NCBI RefSeq assembly: GCF_029533155.1 | Contig: NZ_JAIZDB010000012.1 | Span: forward strand, 1-64,000 | Length of the DNA stretch: 64,000 bases | Reading direction: 5' to 3' | Source of the DNA: Psychrobacillus antarcticus | GTDB taxonomy: Bacteria; Bacillota; Bacilli; Bacillales_A; Planococcaceae | Shown: positions 8,695-17,958 of the stretch, piece after piece | Layout: each line of letters begins with the position of its first letter | Position numbering within the stretch: position 1 is the stretch's first letter | Translations under genes and position numbers: made by a program | Notes under the pieces: generated by a model | Databases searched by the model: none | Seen by the model: the letters and a program-made list of their open reading frames with translations, nothing else | What the model was told of the DNA's origin: nothing

Positions 8695-9792
8695 ATGGCG
8701 CCTAATCCCAGAATTGAAATTAATCTCGATAAAATCAAACATAATGCAACTACTTTAAAAGAGTTGTACGAACTGAAAGGGATTCAAATAACTGGAGTGG
8801 TCAAAGGAGTATTTGCCAGACCTGAAGTGGTCAAAGTCTTAATTGATAGTGGAATTGAAAGTATTGCAGATTCCAAAATATCTAATATAGAAAAAATGAA
8901 AAAAGCAAATTTACAAGCAACCTTTATCTTATTACGTACCCCTGCAATGAGTGAGATTCAAAAGGTTGTAGAGTTTGCGGATATAAGTATGAATTCTGAA
9001 CTTGAAGTCATTCGTGCTCTATCAGCTGAAGCTAAGAAAAAAAAGAAGATACATCAAATAATAGTGATGGTTGAAATGGGCGATTTAAGAGAAGGAATAT
9101 TATTAAAGGATGTTTCCTCATTTATTCAAGAAGTATTGTTGCTTCCTAATATTCAAATTTCAGGTATCGGTACAAACTTTGCTTGCTTTGGAGGGGTCAT
9201 CCCTACAGAGGAAAAAATGAGTGTGTTTTCTTCTCTAGTAAAAAAAATGAAAAGAAAATTTGGTTTACCTTTCCCTTATATTTCAGGTGGAAACTCCGCA
9301 AACCATAATTGGCTTATGAAAACAGCCGATGTGGGAGAGGTTAATAATCTGCGTCTTGGTGAATCTATTTTTTTAGGATGCGAGACAGTCAACGGTGCAC
9401 CAATTCCGAATTTATTCACCGATGCATTTTCATTTTTTGCAGAAGTAATTGAGTCCAAACTAAAACCTTCTGTACCAATTGGCTATAGAGGGAAAAATGC
9501 TTTTGGTGAATTTATTTCATTTCCAGACCGTGGAATTATAAGACGAGCAATTGTTGGTGTCGGCCGACAAGATATACTCGTCTCAGGATTAACTCCCCTC
9601 CAACCTCTTGAAATAATTGGTTCAAGCAGTGATCACATTATTTTGGATACCAAAAGAACCTTTTTGAAGCCAGGTGATGAAATTGCATTCTCTCTCAACT
9701 ACGGTGCTTTACTATCTGCCATGACATCCCCATCTGTTTATAAATATATGACATTCAGTACTGTAGTTAATAGAGGGTCCGCAAGAAAATAA
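8695..9792 (+). CDS. Fold-III PLP-dependent amino acid racemase (alanine/ornithine racemase family)
   Basis: This 365-residue protein has an alanine racemase N-terminal barrel. The likely PLP lysine is K37 in GVVKGVFARPEVV, and a phosphate-binding region GGNSANHNWL lies near residue 200. Its length, and the extended sequence after the barrel, resemble the ornithine/alanine racemase (Orr-like) family rather than the standard Alr or the small YggS PLP protein. It starts at ATG 8695 adjoining the DUF1611 stop codon, with no separate strong ribosome site, so translation is probably coupled. A strong hairpin terminator follows. The amino acid used is not determined by the sequence. Confidence 0.78.
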   Translation: MAPNPRIEINLDKIKHNATTLKELYELKGIQITGVVKGVFARPEVVKVLIDSGIESIADSKISNIEKMKKANLQATFILLRTPAMSEIQKVVEFADISMNSELEVIRALSAEAKKKKKIHQIIVMVEMGDLREGILLKDVSSFIQEVLLLPNIQISGIGTNFACFGGVIPTEEKMSVFSSLVKKMKRKFGLPFPYISGGNSANHNWLMKTADVGEVNNLRLGESIFLGCETVNGAPIPNLFTDAFSFFAEVIESKLKPSVPIGYRGKNAFGEFISFPDRGIIRRAIVGVGRQDILVSGLTPLQPLEIIGSSSDHIILDTKRTFLKPGDEIAFSLNYGALLSAMTSPSVYKYMTFSTVVNRGSARK

Positions 9793-9795
9793 TAT

Positions 9796-9866
9796 CCACA
9801 TTGCAAAATGGTAAAAGGAAGTAACTTCACTTCCAAAATTATCATTGTGCATGTGGTATTTTTTTG
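9796..9866 (+). terminator. Terminator of the DUF1611/racemase operon
   Basis: A long imperfect stem (CCACATTGCA with TGCATGTGG) carries an inner GGAAGT/ACTTCC hairpin. It ends in TATTTTTTT, immediately after the racemase stop codon. Confidence 0.7.
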
Positions 9867-9976
9867 TTTAAGAATTCAATATCAAGCTATTTCAATTAAA
9901 GCCTAAATAGATGATAATATTATTCGGAGTATGATATGGTAAATTATCTACAACTAAAGATTAGAAGGTGAAGACT

Positions 9977-10981
9977 ATGCTAGAAGTAAGTGAAAGTAAG
10001 TTAGTGCAGTATGTCGTACATTATGTAGGTGATACTCTTGTCTTAGGAGATGAGTCATTTACCCAAACAGAGGTCATGCTAGAAGCAGCCTTTACACAAT
10101 TAGCATTCAATAAAATTGATTTGGAACAGCGATTCGAATTTTTTCATGAAACAGATATTGGATTAAACGAAGTATATACATATGTAAATTCAATTTTTGA
10201 TCAAAACAGCAGTTTTCTTGAACAATCCAAGCATATTGCCACTCATTTAAAAAGTGTATCTCAGCATCCTAATATTAAAAGTGGCGAATTGTTTATAGGA
10301 TTATTTGATAACTGCTTATGGCATACAGAAGTAAAAAAGGTATTAGCCATTGTAAAAATCGATGAAAAAGAAATATTTTTAGATGTGAAAAACGACCAAA
10401 ACAAAATGATTGTGAATGGCATCGACGGTATTAATGTAAGGAAAATCAATAATATGGCTGTTATCGTGGATATGGGACCAGACGTAGCACCTGCTGTCTT
10501 TATGAAAACGAAGAAAAAAGAAGATGTCGTCTATTGGCAAGAGCGTTTTCTAAAGATTAAAGTGGCGGATGAACATTATCATAAAACAGAGTTAGCATTA
10601 ACAGAGTGTAAAAAATATATTATTAAAGAAGAAAGTTACACGAATACCGAGAAATTGGGTTTTCTAAACAAAACACTCGATTACTTTAGAAATGAAGAAC
10701 AATTTCAAGTAGATGATTATATTGATACCGTTTTTGAAAAAACAGATCCAGTCCAAAAAGATATTATCATCAATTCAGTTAAACCATACGAAACAGTCAT
10801 TTCTGACAGTGCTATTGCAAAGGCAGAGAAAACATATAAACGTAAAATAAAACTAGATTCCAACATTGAAATACAAGTGAATGTACGAGATATTGATGAA
10901 GTCGATAAGCTGATTGAAGTCGGCTATGACGAAGCAACCAATCGAAAGTTTTATAAAATCTATTTCCAAGAAGAAGTATAA
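9977..10981 (+). CDS. Nucleoid-associated protein, YejK/NdpA family
   Basis: This 334-residue protein matches the length and pattern of YejK/NdpA (335 residues in E. coli), a nucleoid-associated protein of poorly known role. Visible marks are an N-terminal KLVQYVVHYVG, a central FIGLFDNCLWHTEVKKVLAIVKIDEKE, and a C-terminal RDIDEVDKLIEVGYDEATNRKFYKIYF. The ATG at 9977 is preferred over the GTG at 9968 because AGAAGGTG sits six bases before it. The gene is alone, convergent with panD, and separated from it by a bidirectional terminator. It is absent from this position in B. subtilis, so it is part of the inserted island. Confidence 0.72.
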   Translation: MLEVSESKLVQYVVHYVGDTLVLGDESFTQTEVMLEAAFTQLAFNKIDLEQRFEFFHETDIGLNEVYTYVNSIFDQNSSFLEQSKHIATHLKSVSQHPNIKSGELFIGLFDNCLWHTEVKKVLAIVKIDEKEIFLDVKNDQNKMIVNGIDGINVRKINNMAVIVDMGPDVAPAVFMKTKKKEDVVYWQERFLKIKVADEHYHKTELALTECKKYIIKEESYTNTEKLGFLNKTLDYFRNEEQFQVDDYIDTVFEKTDPVQKDIIINSVKPYETVISDSAIAKAEKTYKRKIKLDSNIEIQVNVRDIDEVDKLIEVGYDEATNRKFYKIYFQEEV

Positions 10982-10995
10982 TCATAAAATGATAA

Positions 10996-11041
10996 AAGCC
11001 TGCCTTTGAAGTCAGTTTACACTCACTTCAAAGGCAGGCTT
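10996..11041. terminator. Bidirectional terminator between the YejK-like gene and panD
   Basis: A perfect 17-bp stem (AAGCCTGCCTTTGAAGT and its complement) has a 12-base loop. It is followed by ATTTAAT on the plus strand and by TTTTAT on the minus strand. It closes two convergent transcription units. Confidence 0.85.
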
Positions 11042-11054
11042 ATTTAATCTCTAA

Positions 11055-11438
11055 TTACATTACTGTTGCTTCAGGTTCATAATGGATGATTTGATCGATA
11101 GAATTATCTTGATTCATAATCGCAACTGTTGGTTTATGGGATTGTGCTTCTTCATTCATCACGTATGCATACGATAAAATGATTACTACATCTCCACGTT
11201 GGACTAGGCGTGCTGCTGCTCCGTTTACACAAATCACTCCACTTCCACGTTCTCCAGAGATAATATATGTTTCAAAACGTGCACCGTTATTATTATTCAC
11301 GATATGCACTTTTTCGTTAGGCAACATACCAACAGCATCTAGTATATTTTGGTCGATTGTAATACTTCCTACATAATTTAAATCCGCTTCCGTCACTACT
11401 GCACGGTGAATTTTACCATTTAACATCATACGTAACAT
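11055..11438 (-). CDS. panD: Aspartate 1-decarboxylase
   Basis: This 127-residue pyruvoyl enzyme converts L-aspartate to beta-alanine for pantothenate synthesis. The self-processing site Gly24-Ser25 is present ([10 protein letters not shown]), as is the [11 protein letters not shown] strand near the C-terminus. Length is the usual 126-128 residues. It is the last gene of panB-panC-panD. Unlike the tight B. subtilis cluster, 137 bases containing a mini repeat separate it from panC, so it may depend on read-through. Confidence 0.96.
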   Translation of the reverse strand: MLRMMLNGKIHRAVVTEADLNYVGSITIDQNILDAVGMLPNEKVHIVNNNNGARFETYIISGERGSGVICVNGAAARLVQRGDVVIILSYAYVMNEEAQSHKPTVAIMNQDNSIDQIIHYEPEATVM

Positions 11439-11511
11439 TTGTTACACATCCTTTTTCTAATATAATCGAATTAATTTATATAAACATATTTAATAATGAA
11501 ATCCCAACAAC

Positions 11512-11553
11512 GTTGATTTCTGCTCCAGGCGGACGCTTTCCACTCCAATCAAC
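11512..11553 (-). repeat. 42-bp internally deleted copy of a dispersed GC-rich repeat
   Basis: The segment is bounded by the inverted ends GTTGATT (11512-11518) and AATCAAC (11547-11553). Read on the minus strand it joins the left end seen at 20705 and 60383 (ATTGGAGTGGAA) directly to the right end seen at 20831 (GCGTCCGCCTGGAGC, then AAATCAA). It therefore looks like the two termini of the longer element with the middle removed. It sits in the panC-panD gap. Confidence 0.6.
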
Positions 11554-11575
11554 AAGATCGACTTTTTTGTCTTGA

Positions 11576-12406
11576 TCAAGTTAATATATTATCGATTAAC
11601 CGAGCTTTCTCGAAAAATACTGCTGTCGCAAATAAAACTTCTTTCGTTTCATTCGTAACAGGCTGCAACGCTGGGTAGGATAACGCTTCTAAATAATCAA
11701 TTTTCCCAGACGTATTACTGTCAATATGCTCTTTCCCCTTAGCAATTGCTGCTGCTAAATCACTTGTTTTTTCCCATGTTTCTGTAGCTAATTGCAATGC
11801 TTTATACAAATGCATTGCCTCTACACGCTCTTGCTCACTCAGAAACACATTTCGAGAGCTTTTAGCAAGTCCGTCCGCTTCTCTAACAGTCGGAACTCGA
11901 ACTATTTGTACTGGGAAGTTATACGCCTCCACAAATGTCTCAATAATTGCTAGTTGTTGTGCATCCTTTTGTCCAAAATACGCCTTCGTTGGTTGTACAA
12001 GATGAAATAACTTAGTAATTACTTTTAGGACACCATCAAAATGACCTGGTCTGCTTTCTCCACATAGCTTTGTCGAAAGATCTCCCACAGTTATAGTGAT
12101 CCCACTCTCAAAAGGATACATTTCCGTAGCACTAGGAATGAATAATACGTCTACTCCTGCATCTGTCGCTAGCTGTGTATCTTTTTCAATATCTCTTGGG
12201 TATCGATCTAAGTCTTCATTTGGACCAAATTGAGCTGGGTTTACGAAAATACTTGCCACGACCAAGTCGTTATCGACTCTCGCCTTATTCAATAACGCTA
12301 GATGTCCTTCGTGTAAATAACCCATCGTAGGTACGAACCCGATCGTTTTTTCTTTATTTAAAGAGATTATATGTTTTAGCTCATTTATCGTTTGTACTGT
12401 TTGCAT
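11576..12406 (-). CDS. panC: Pantoate--beta-alanine ligase
   Basis: This 276-residue pantothenate synthetase joins pantoate and beta-alanine with ATP. It shows the nucleotidyltransferase HIGH-type motif [14 protein letters not shown], the [12 protein letters not shown] region, and the FGQKDAQQL and [10 protein letters not shown] motifs. The ATG at 12406 is chosen because the ATG at 12418 contains the ribosome site GGAGG. The gene overlaps the 3' end of panB by about 26 bases, so translation is coupled to PanB. The product feeds coenzyme A synthesis together with PanB and PanD. Confidence 0.96.
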   Translation of the reverse strand: MQTVQTINELKHIISLNKEKTIGFVPTMGYLHEGHLALLNKARVDNDLVVASIFVNPAQFGPNEDLDRYPRDIEKDTQLATDAGVDVLFIPSATEMYPFESGITITVGDLSTKLCGESRPGHFDGVLKVITKLFHLVQPTKAYFGQKDAQQLAIIETFVEAYNFPVQIVRVPTVREADGLAKSSRNVFLSEQERVEAMHLYKALQLATETWEKTSDLAAAIAKGKEHIDSNTSGKIDYLEALSYPALQPVTNETKEVLFATAVFFEKARLIDNILT

Positions 12407-13238
12407 GATTGCCTCCATAAAGTGCAGAAAGTTGCTCTTCCTTCATCGTAAACGAATGCTCTAAAGTAGGAAAAGTACCATTTCGAACTTCCTCTACATA
12501 TTGCTTGATACCTGCTAAGATTGGTTCTCCAACATTCGCAAATTCCTTCACAAATTTAGGAATATGATGTGTTCCGTATTTAACCATATCATGGAATACT
12601 AACACTTGCCCGTCTGCTTGAGCACCCGCTCCAATACCAATAGTTGGGATAACCAGGGAATTAGAAATTGTTTCTGTTAGTTGGTATGGAATGCATTCTA
12701 GAACGACCGCGCAAGCCCCAGCTTTCTCACATAATTTCGCATCTTCTATTAGCTTTTCTGCTGCAGCTGCCGTTTTACCCTGTACTTTGTATCCACCTAG
12801 TACACCCGCAGATTGAGGCAACAAACCAAGATGCGCGACAACTGGAATACCTGCAAACGTCAATTTTTCTATAACTGGCAGTACATCATCCGCACCTTCA
12901 AGTTTCACAGCCTGTGCACCTGTTTGCTGCATTAGTTGGATCGCATTTGTTAACGCTTGGTCTAATGAACCGTGAAATGTTCCAAAAGGCATATCCACCA
13001 CGAGGAAAGTATCCTTCGCACCACGTCTAACGGCTTTTCCATGATGAATCATATCATCCATTGTAACGAGTACAGTCGAATCATAGCCAAGCACTACCAT
13101 GCCAAGTGAATCTCCGACAAGAATCATATCCATTCCTGCCTCTTCTGCAAATTTTGCAGTTGGAAAATCGTAAGCTGTCATCATGGTAACTTTCTCATTG
13201 TTTTTTTTCATACTAATAAAGTTACTCGTCGTTTTCAT
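12381..13238 (-). CDS. panB: 3-methyl-2-oxobutanoate hydroxymethyltransferase
   Basis: This 285-residue TIM-barrel enzyme makes ketopantoate from ketoisovalerate and methylene-tetrahydrofolate. Visible motifs include [37 protein letters not shown] (metal and substrate loop), KLEGAD and [17 protein letters not shown]. An upstream in-frame start at 13274 would overlap the leader terminator, so ATG 13238 after GGAGGG is preferred. It is the first gene of the pan operon and is preceded by a structured leader with a terminator. Confidence 0.96.
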   Translation of the reverse strand: MKTTSNFISMKKNNEKVTMMTAYDFPTAKFAEEAGMDMILVGDSLGMVVLGYDSTVLVTMDDMIHHGKAVRRGAKDTFLVVDMPFGTFHGSLDQALTNAIQLMQQTGAQAVKLEGADDVLPVIEKLTFAGIPVVAHLGLLPQSAGVLGGYKVQGKTAAAAEKLIEDAKLCEKAGACAVVLECIPYQLTETISNSLVIPTIGIGAGAQADGQVLVFHDMVKYGTHHIPKFVKEFANVGEPILAGIKQYVEEVRNGTFPTLEHSFTMKEEQLSALYGGNHANSTNDK

Positions 13239-13263
13239 ACTATTATCCCTCCATTTGTGTGAA

Positions 13264-13365
13264 GAGAAAACCATATAAAAACCCTTCTAATCCAATTTGG
13301 ACAGAAGGGCAGAAAAATTAGGTTCATAGGTTTTCTCCGTCCCTGTCATATAGATCAAGGCAGAC
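13264..13365 (-). promoter_or_regulatory. Structured leader of panB with terminator (candidate attenuator, possibly the pan RNA motif)
   Basis: On the minus strand CCCTTCT pairs with AGAAGGG (13303-13309 with 13282-13288) and is followed by TTTTTAT, forming a terminator about 36 bases before the panB start. A second pairing encloses it: GAGAAAACC (13337-13329) is perfectly complementary to GGTTTTCTC (13272-13264) beyond the U-tract. Upstream lies a conserved-looking GCCTTGATCTATATGACAGG segment. A pan RNA motif is known from leaders of panB operons in Firmicutes. I cannot confirm the match by eye. Confidence 0.5.
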
Positions 13366-13459
13366 TATTTAGTTAAACAAGCTTTTTTAAAAAGGTGCAG
13401 TTCAAAAAAGATACTGCCCAATACATACAGAATAACAAACAAGTTGCAATTCGTCCAAA

Positions 13460-14449
13460 TTAATTTTTTCCTAGTAAATGAATATCGGCAGAATAAACAC
13501 CACGAATTTCACCACTATCTAGTTTTAGTTCTAAAACGCCGTCATTTGTTATACCTAAGGCAACACCTTCAACAGTTTCCCGTAACATAGTGGCACGTAT
13601 GCGTTTCCCAATCGTACAGTTAAGACTTTCCCAAAGAATCTTAATAGGTTGAAAACCTTTTTCCACATACAAGTCTCCATACTTTTCAAGATAGGAAAGA
13701 ATTTTAGCTACCAATAAAGAACGATCTACCTCTTCACCGTTTTCCATTTTTAATGATGTAGCTGTAGTTTGAATGGATTCGTCAAATGCACTCAGTTCCT
13801 GATTCACATTGACACCAATCCCTATAATAATGGAATGGACGATATCCATATCTGCTTGCAACTCAGTTAAAATACCTGTCACTTTTTTTCCGTTAATAAG
13901 AATATCATTTGGCCATTTAATCTGAGGAGTAAGATTTGTCACCTCTTGAATAGCTTGAGTAATAGCTACAGCAGAAACAAGTGTGAATGGAGCAGCATTC
14001 TCTGGACTGATTGCTGGACGAATAATGACACTCATCCATATACCTTTATTTGCGGTCGAGTCCCAGCTTCGTTCTAATCTTCCTTTTCCGGCTGTTTGTT
14101 TCTCTGATATTATAACGGTTCCATGGGGTGCGCCTTCACGTGCTTTTTCTGCCGCAATAATTTGCGTGGATTCACAAGTCGTATAATAATCGATATTTCT
14201 CCCTAACTGCTTCGTGGTCAGATTAGGAATAATTCGCTCTGGAGTTACTAAATCCGGTATAGACTCTAGCACATACCCCTTCTTTTTGATGGCTTTTATT
14301 ACATAGCCATCCTCTTCGATACTCTTCAGATGCTTCCAGATCATCGTTCGCGAAATATGTAATTCATCTGCGAGCTTCTGACCAGAGACAGGTTCCCCTT
14401 TTGCATTCATCAGCGTGGAAATAATTTTTTCTTTAATGGAGATATTCAT
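13460..14449 (-). CDS. birA: Biotin--protein ligase / biotin operon repressor
   Basis: This 329-residue bifunctional BirA has an N-terminal winged-helix DNA-binding domain (about residues 5-65: SGQKLADELHISRTMIWKHLKSIEEDGYVI). The ligase domain carries the biotinyl-AMP loop GKGRLERSW near residue 120, KWPNDILINGKKVTGIL, and a C-terminal SH3-like domain. It attaches biotin to carboxylase carrier proteins and represses biotin genes when loaded with biotinyl-AMP. Its 5' end overlaps the cca stop by 17 bases, as expected for the conserved cca-birA pair. Confidence 0.95.
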   Translation of the reverse strand: MNISIKEKIISTLMNAKGEPVSGQKLADELHISRTMIWKHLKSIEEDGYVIKAIKKKGYVLESIPDLVTPERIIPNLTTKQLGRNIDYYTTCESTQIIAAEKAREGAPHGTVIISEKQTAGKGRLERSWDSTANKGIWMSVIIRPAISPENAAPFTLVSAVAITQAIQEVTNLTPQIKWPNDILINGKKVTGILTELQADMDIVHSIIIGIGVNVNQELSAFDESIQTTATSLKMENGEEVDRSLLVAKILSYLEKYGDLYVEKGFQPIKILWESLNCTIGKRIRATMLRETVEGVALGITNDGVLELKLDSGEIRGVYSADIHLLGKN

Positions 14450-15614
14450 GAGAAAACCATCCCTTTATCTCTTGTCTGTCATTCGTTATTTCGCCATTTA
14501 CTATCATGTGTGATAATATGTCTAACACTTCTTTGATCCAAGGACCTCTTTTTTGATTGGCCCATTGCATTAAATCATTTCCATTAATAACAATATCTTT
14601 TTTGGAGGCAATTGGAATAGCACGTTTTCGTAATAAAAATTCCTCAAGCGAATCAGGTATTTCATTAGAAAGAATGGATTTTCCATAATGGTAGGCTACT
14701 GATAAAACTTCCTCACTATAATGGAATAATTCATCGGCTGTCCAAGCACCTTTTACTAAACAATGGACTGCTTGAACCACATTTTTCACATGTCTTTTCT
14801 CATCATTTGAGCACTTAAAATGATTTAATAGCTGATGAACAACCTCTTCCTTTTGCTGAAGAGCAAAAAATGCCCACCCATTTGCTTTTACATTAAAGCT
14901 AGCGAAGTCATTCCAACTTTGTAGACCCATTTTCCAGCTTCCAGGGAAATTGCTCGATAACCCACTGTCTACAAATAATTGCATTCCTTTGAAAGGACAA
15001 TCACTTAGCCACATTTTCTCTAGCTCGACTTTTACCCTTTCTATGGAAACATGTGATATGAGTGCATGCAAGGATTGAATTGCATGTAAGGTATTTTGCT
15101 CAAGGGAGAAATTCAGCTGTGCAGAAAATCGGACCGCTCTTAACATTCTTAATGCATCTTCTGAGAATCTTAACTCAGGATTCCCGACTGCTTGAATTAT
15201 TTCTTCCTCGATAGCTTGTCTTCCTCCAAAATAATCGACCAGCTCATCCTCTTTTGTTAAGGCCATCGCATTTATCGTAAAGTCTCTTCTTTGTAAATCT
15301 TCTTTCAAGGTACGAACAAACGTAACTCCATCTGGTCTTCTAAAATCTGTGTATGTCGATTCCGATCTATACGTAGTTACTTCGATAGGCTCGTCCAACA
15401 CAACTAATACAGTTCCATGTTCAATACCAACATCAATCGTATGCATAAATATCTCTTTGACTTCATTCGGCGTTGCATTCGTGGTAATATCGACATCATT
15501 TACAGGAGCGTTACGTACAAAGTCTCGGACAGCCCCTCCTACTACAAATGCCTCGAAACCCGCTTGTTCAAGTTCATCAATTATTTTATAAGCTGCTGGC
15601 CACCGATTTTTCAT
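14433..15614 (-). CDS. cca: CCA-adding tRNA nucleotidyltransferase
   Basis: This 393-residue class II nucleotidyltransferase builds or repairs the 3' CCA end of tRNAs. It has AFVVGGAVRDFVRN, the metal-binding DVDITTNATP (DxD), RRDFTINAMA, and the ERVKVELEKMWLS helix typical of Bacillus Cca (397 residues). The open frame extends 29 codons further into bshA. The ATG at 15614 just past the bshA stop gives the family-standard N-terminus (MKNRWPAAYKIIDELEQAG) and is preferred, although its ribosome site is weak. Confidence 0.94.
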   Translation of the reverse strand: MKNRWPAAYKIIDELEQAGFEAFVVGGAVRDFVRNAPVNDVDITTNATPNEVKEIFMHTIDVGIEHGTVLVVLDEPIEVTTYRSESTYTDFRRPDGVTFVRTLKEDLQRRDFTINAMALTKEDELVDYFGGRQAIEEEIIQAVGNPELRFSEDALRMLRAVRFSAQLNFSLEQNTLHAIQSLHALISHVSIERVKVELEKMWLSDCPFKGMQLFVDSGLSSNFPGSWKMGLQSWNDFASFNVKANGWAFFALQQKEEVVHQLLNHFKCSNDEKRHVKNVVQAVHCLVKGAWTADELFHYSEEVLSVAYHYGKSILSNEIPDSLEEFLLRKRAIPIASKKDIVINGNDLMQWANQKRGPWIKEVLDILSHMIVNGEITNDRQEIKGWFSHEYLH

Positions 15615-15618
15615 AACG

Positions 15619-16749
15619 CTATTTTTTCGCCACTCTTTCATACATCGCTTCGTATTGCTCCACAATACTTTTTGAACTAAATCGATCCTGTATAATCTCA
15701 AGTGATCTATCTACTATTTGTTTATGTAATGTAGGGTTTTGTAAAATTTTCACACCATATTCTGCTACCTTCTCACAATCCCCTAATTCAACGGTATATC
15801 CATTTTGTCCATTTGTAATAACTTCTGGAATTCCACCAACATTTGTCCCTATACATGGTACTCCACAGGCCATAGCTTCAAGTATTACTAAACCAAATGA
15901 CTCTTTTTCAGAGAGCAATAACATAAGATCCGCTATTGCATATAGCTCAGATAAACTATCCTGTTTTCCTAAAAACAACACATCATTTTCAATGGAGGTG
16001 CCTTTAATAGATTCCATAATAGGATGTTTTTCAGGACCATCTCCTACCAATAACAGTTTAGAAGGAACCTTCTGATGGATCAGTTGAAAGCTTTTCACAA
16101 TATCCGGAACATGCTTCACTTTTCTAAAGTTTGAAACATGAATAACTACTTTTTCATCCGGTTTTATACCTAATAATTCTTTTAGGTTTCCTGGATCCTT
16201 TTTCGTGTATTCTCGTTCATCTATAAAATTATATATCGTCTCAATACTTTTGTTCGGAGCTATTAAGTCCATCGTTTCTTCGGCAAGGGAGTGAGATACC
16301 GCAGTAACGACATCTGATTTTTCTATCCCATATTTAATGGCACCTTTTAGGGAAGAGTCATAGCCCAATACTGTTATGTCTGTTCCATGTAAGGTTGTAA
16401 CAATGCCAACATCTGAATTAGCCATATCTTTAGCCAAAATAGCGCACACTGCATGAGGGATAGCATAATGGACATGTAAAACATCTAATTGCTCTTCTAC
16501 AATTACTTCTGCCATTTTATTGGCTAGTGCAATGTCATAGGGAGCATATTGAAATACAGAGTAGCTATTCACTTCAACCTGGTGAAAGGTTATTGTTGGA
16601 TATATTTTATTTAATCGGAAAGGGATTCCAGATGTGATGAAATGAATTTCATGTCCTTTTGCTGCAAGCATCTTTCCTAATTCCGTCGCAATTACTCCAG
16701 ATCCACCAACTGTTGGATAGCAAGTAATACCTATTTTCAATTTACGCAC
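15619..16749 (-). CDS. bshA: N-acetyl-alpha-D-glucosaminyl L-malate synthase
   Basis: This 376-residue GT4 retaining glycosyltransferase catalyses the first step of bacillithiol synthesis (UDP-GlcNAc plus L-malate). It has the [20 protein letters not shown] glycine-rich acceptor loop, HVHYAIPHA, and the C-terminal nucleotide-sugar motif [18 protein letters not shown]. Length equals B. subtilis YpjH (377). It lies between cca and mgsA. The bshB1 deacetylase gene found between bshA and mgsA in B. subtilis is absent, since only 12 bases separate the two genes here. Confidence 0.94.
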   Translation of the reverse strand: MRKLKIGITCYPTVGGSGVIATELGKMLAAKGHEIHFITSGIPFRLNKIYPTITFHQVEVNSYSVFQYAPYDIALANKMAEVIVEEQLDVLHVHYAIPHAVCAILAKDMANSDVGIVTTLHGTDITVLGYDSSLKGAIKYGIEKSDVVTAVSHSLAEETMDLIAPNKSIETIYNFIDEREYTKKDPGNLKELLGIKPDEKVVIHVSNFRKVKHVPDIVKSFQLIHQKVPSKLLLVGDGPEKHPIMESIKGTSIENDVLFLGKQDSLSELYAIADLMLLLSEKESFGLVILEAMACGVPCIGTNVGGIPEVITNGQNGYTVELGDCEKVAEYGVKILQNPTLHKQIVDRSLEIIQDRFSSKSIVEQYEAMYERVAKK

Positions 16750-16761
16750 TTAATCACTTCC

Positions 16762-17169
16762 TTAACGTGAACGTCTCTCTGCTAATAAACGCCAATCTAA
16801 AAACCCTTCTTCAATACCTTTTAACAGAATTTCTGCCGTCCCCATATTCGTTGCAAGCGGAATCTGATATACATCACAAAGTCGAATGAGAGCAGTTACA
16901 TCTGGCTCATGAGGTTGGGCAGTAAGTGGATCTCGGAAAAATATGACCATATCCATTTCGTTGTTTGCAATTGATGATCCTATTTGTTGGTCACCACCAA
17001 GTGGTCCTGATTTATATCTAAAAACATTTAAGCCAACTTCATCGATAATACGAGTTCCCGTTGTTCCGGTAGCAAATAATTCATGCTCCACTAATATGGA
17101 TTTGTAGGCAGTTACGAACTGTATTAAATCTTCTTTTTTCTGATCATGCGCTACTAATGCAATTCTCAT
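16762..17169 (-). CDS. mgsA: Methylglyoxal synthase
   Basis: This 135-residue enzyme converts dihydroxyacetone phosphate to methylglyoxal and phosphate, bypassing lower glycolysis. Present are the phosphate-binding ATGTTGTRI, the [11 protein letters not shown] loop and the catalytic aspartate region [19 protein letters not shown]. Length matches the family (about 137). It sits 10 bases downstream of dapB and directly upstream of bshA, in the conserved operon. Confidence 0.95.
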   Translation of the reverse strand: MRIALVAHDQKKEDLIQFVTAYKSILVEHELFATGTTGTRIIDEVGLNVFRYKSGPLGGDQQIGSSIANNEMDMVIFFRDPLTAQPHEPDVTALIRLCDVYQIPLATNMGTAEILLKGIEEGFLDWRLLAERRSR

Positions 17170-17179
17170 TCTTTACCCC

Positions 17180-17956
17180 CTATAAAATAATATCTTCTAA
17201 ACCGTAAATCAAAACATTACGTTTCACAACTTCCTCAATCGACAATACAATTCCAGACATAAAAGATGCACGGTCAAACGAATCATGTCGTAAAGTGAGC
17301 AATTGTCCTTCCCCGCCAAGCAGTACCTGTTGATGTGCAACTAAACCAGGTAAACGGACACTGTGTATACGCATACCATCTACATTCGCTCCTCTTGCCC
17401 CTTGGATTGTCTCTTCCTCACTCGGATGACCCTGTTCCATCGAAGAGCGTGTCTGCTGAATCATTTGAGCCGTTTTAATAGCTGTTCCCGAAGGGGCATC
17501 TACTTTTTGATCGTGATGCATCTCGATAATCTCTACATTCGGCAAATATTTTGCTGCTGTTTGTGCAAACTTCATCATAAGGACAGCACCTATAGAAAAG
17601 TTAGGTGCGATAATACAGCCCACTTGTCTTTCTTCTACTTTATTACGTAATGTATCTAATTGTAAATCAGTAAAGCCAGTTGTACCAATAACTGGTCTTA
17701 CACCATACTCTAGGGCAGTCATCGCATGATCAAATACTGCTGAAGGTACTGTCAAGTCAACTAATACATCTGGTTCTGTTTGTTCGATTAATAATTGCAA
17801 AGAAGTGAAGGTGGGAACTCTATCCCCTATAGACTCCATATCTTTCTTTGAATCCAATACCGCTACTAATAAAAAATCCTTATTTTTAATTATTGTTGCA
17901 ACTGCTTCTTTTCCCATTTTACCTCTAGGGCCTGCTAATGCTACCTTAATAACCAA
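17180..17956 (-). CDS. dapB: 4-hydroxy-tetrahydrodipicolinate reductase
   Basis: This 258-residue NAD(P)H-dependent enzyme acts in lysine and diaminopimelate synthesis. It has the Rossmann motif ALAGPRGKMGKEAV, the APNFSIGAVLMMKF segment and the signature EIIEMHHDQKVDAPSGTA. The start is a TTG at 17956 placed seven bases after AAGGAGGA; the ATG at 17980 lies within the mazG 3' end and lacks a ribosome site. The mazG stop ends three bases before this TTG, so the two are coupled. Confidence 0.95.
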   Translation of the reverse strand: MVIKVALAGPRGKMGKEAVATIIKNKDFLLVAVLDSKKDMESIGDRVPTFTSLQLLIEQTEPDVLVDLTVPSAVFDHAMTALEYGVRPVIGTTGFTDLQLDTLRNKVEERQVGCIIAPNFSIGAVLMMKFAQTAAKYLPNVEIIEMHHDQKVDAPSGTAIKTAQMIQQTRSSMEQGHPSEEETIQGARGANVDGMRIHSVRLPGLVAHQQVLLGGEGQLLTLRHDSFDRASFMSGIVLSIEEVVKRNVLIYGLEDIIL

Positions 17957-17958
17957 TT

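Noticed and set aside
15349-15680. Plus-strand ORFs across cca
   Set aside because: They are antisense shadows of a well-conserved gene, as are the other overlapping frames opposite asnS, birA, der, aroC, gpsA, spoIVA and others.
15614-15701. Longer Cca starting at 15701
   Set aside because: The extra 29 codons overlap the bshA 3' end, have no conserved sequence, and the internal ATG gives the family-standard length.
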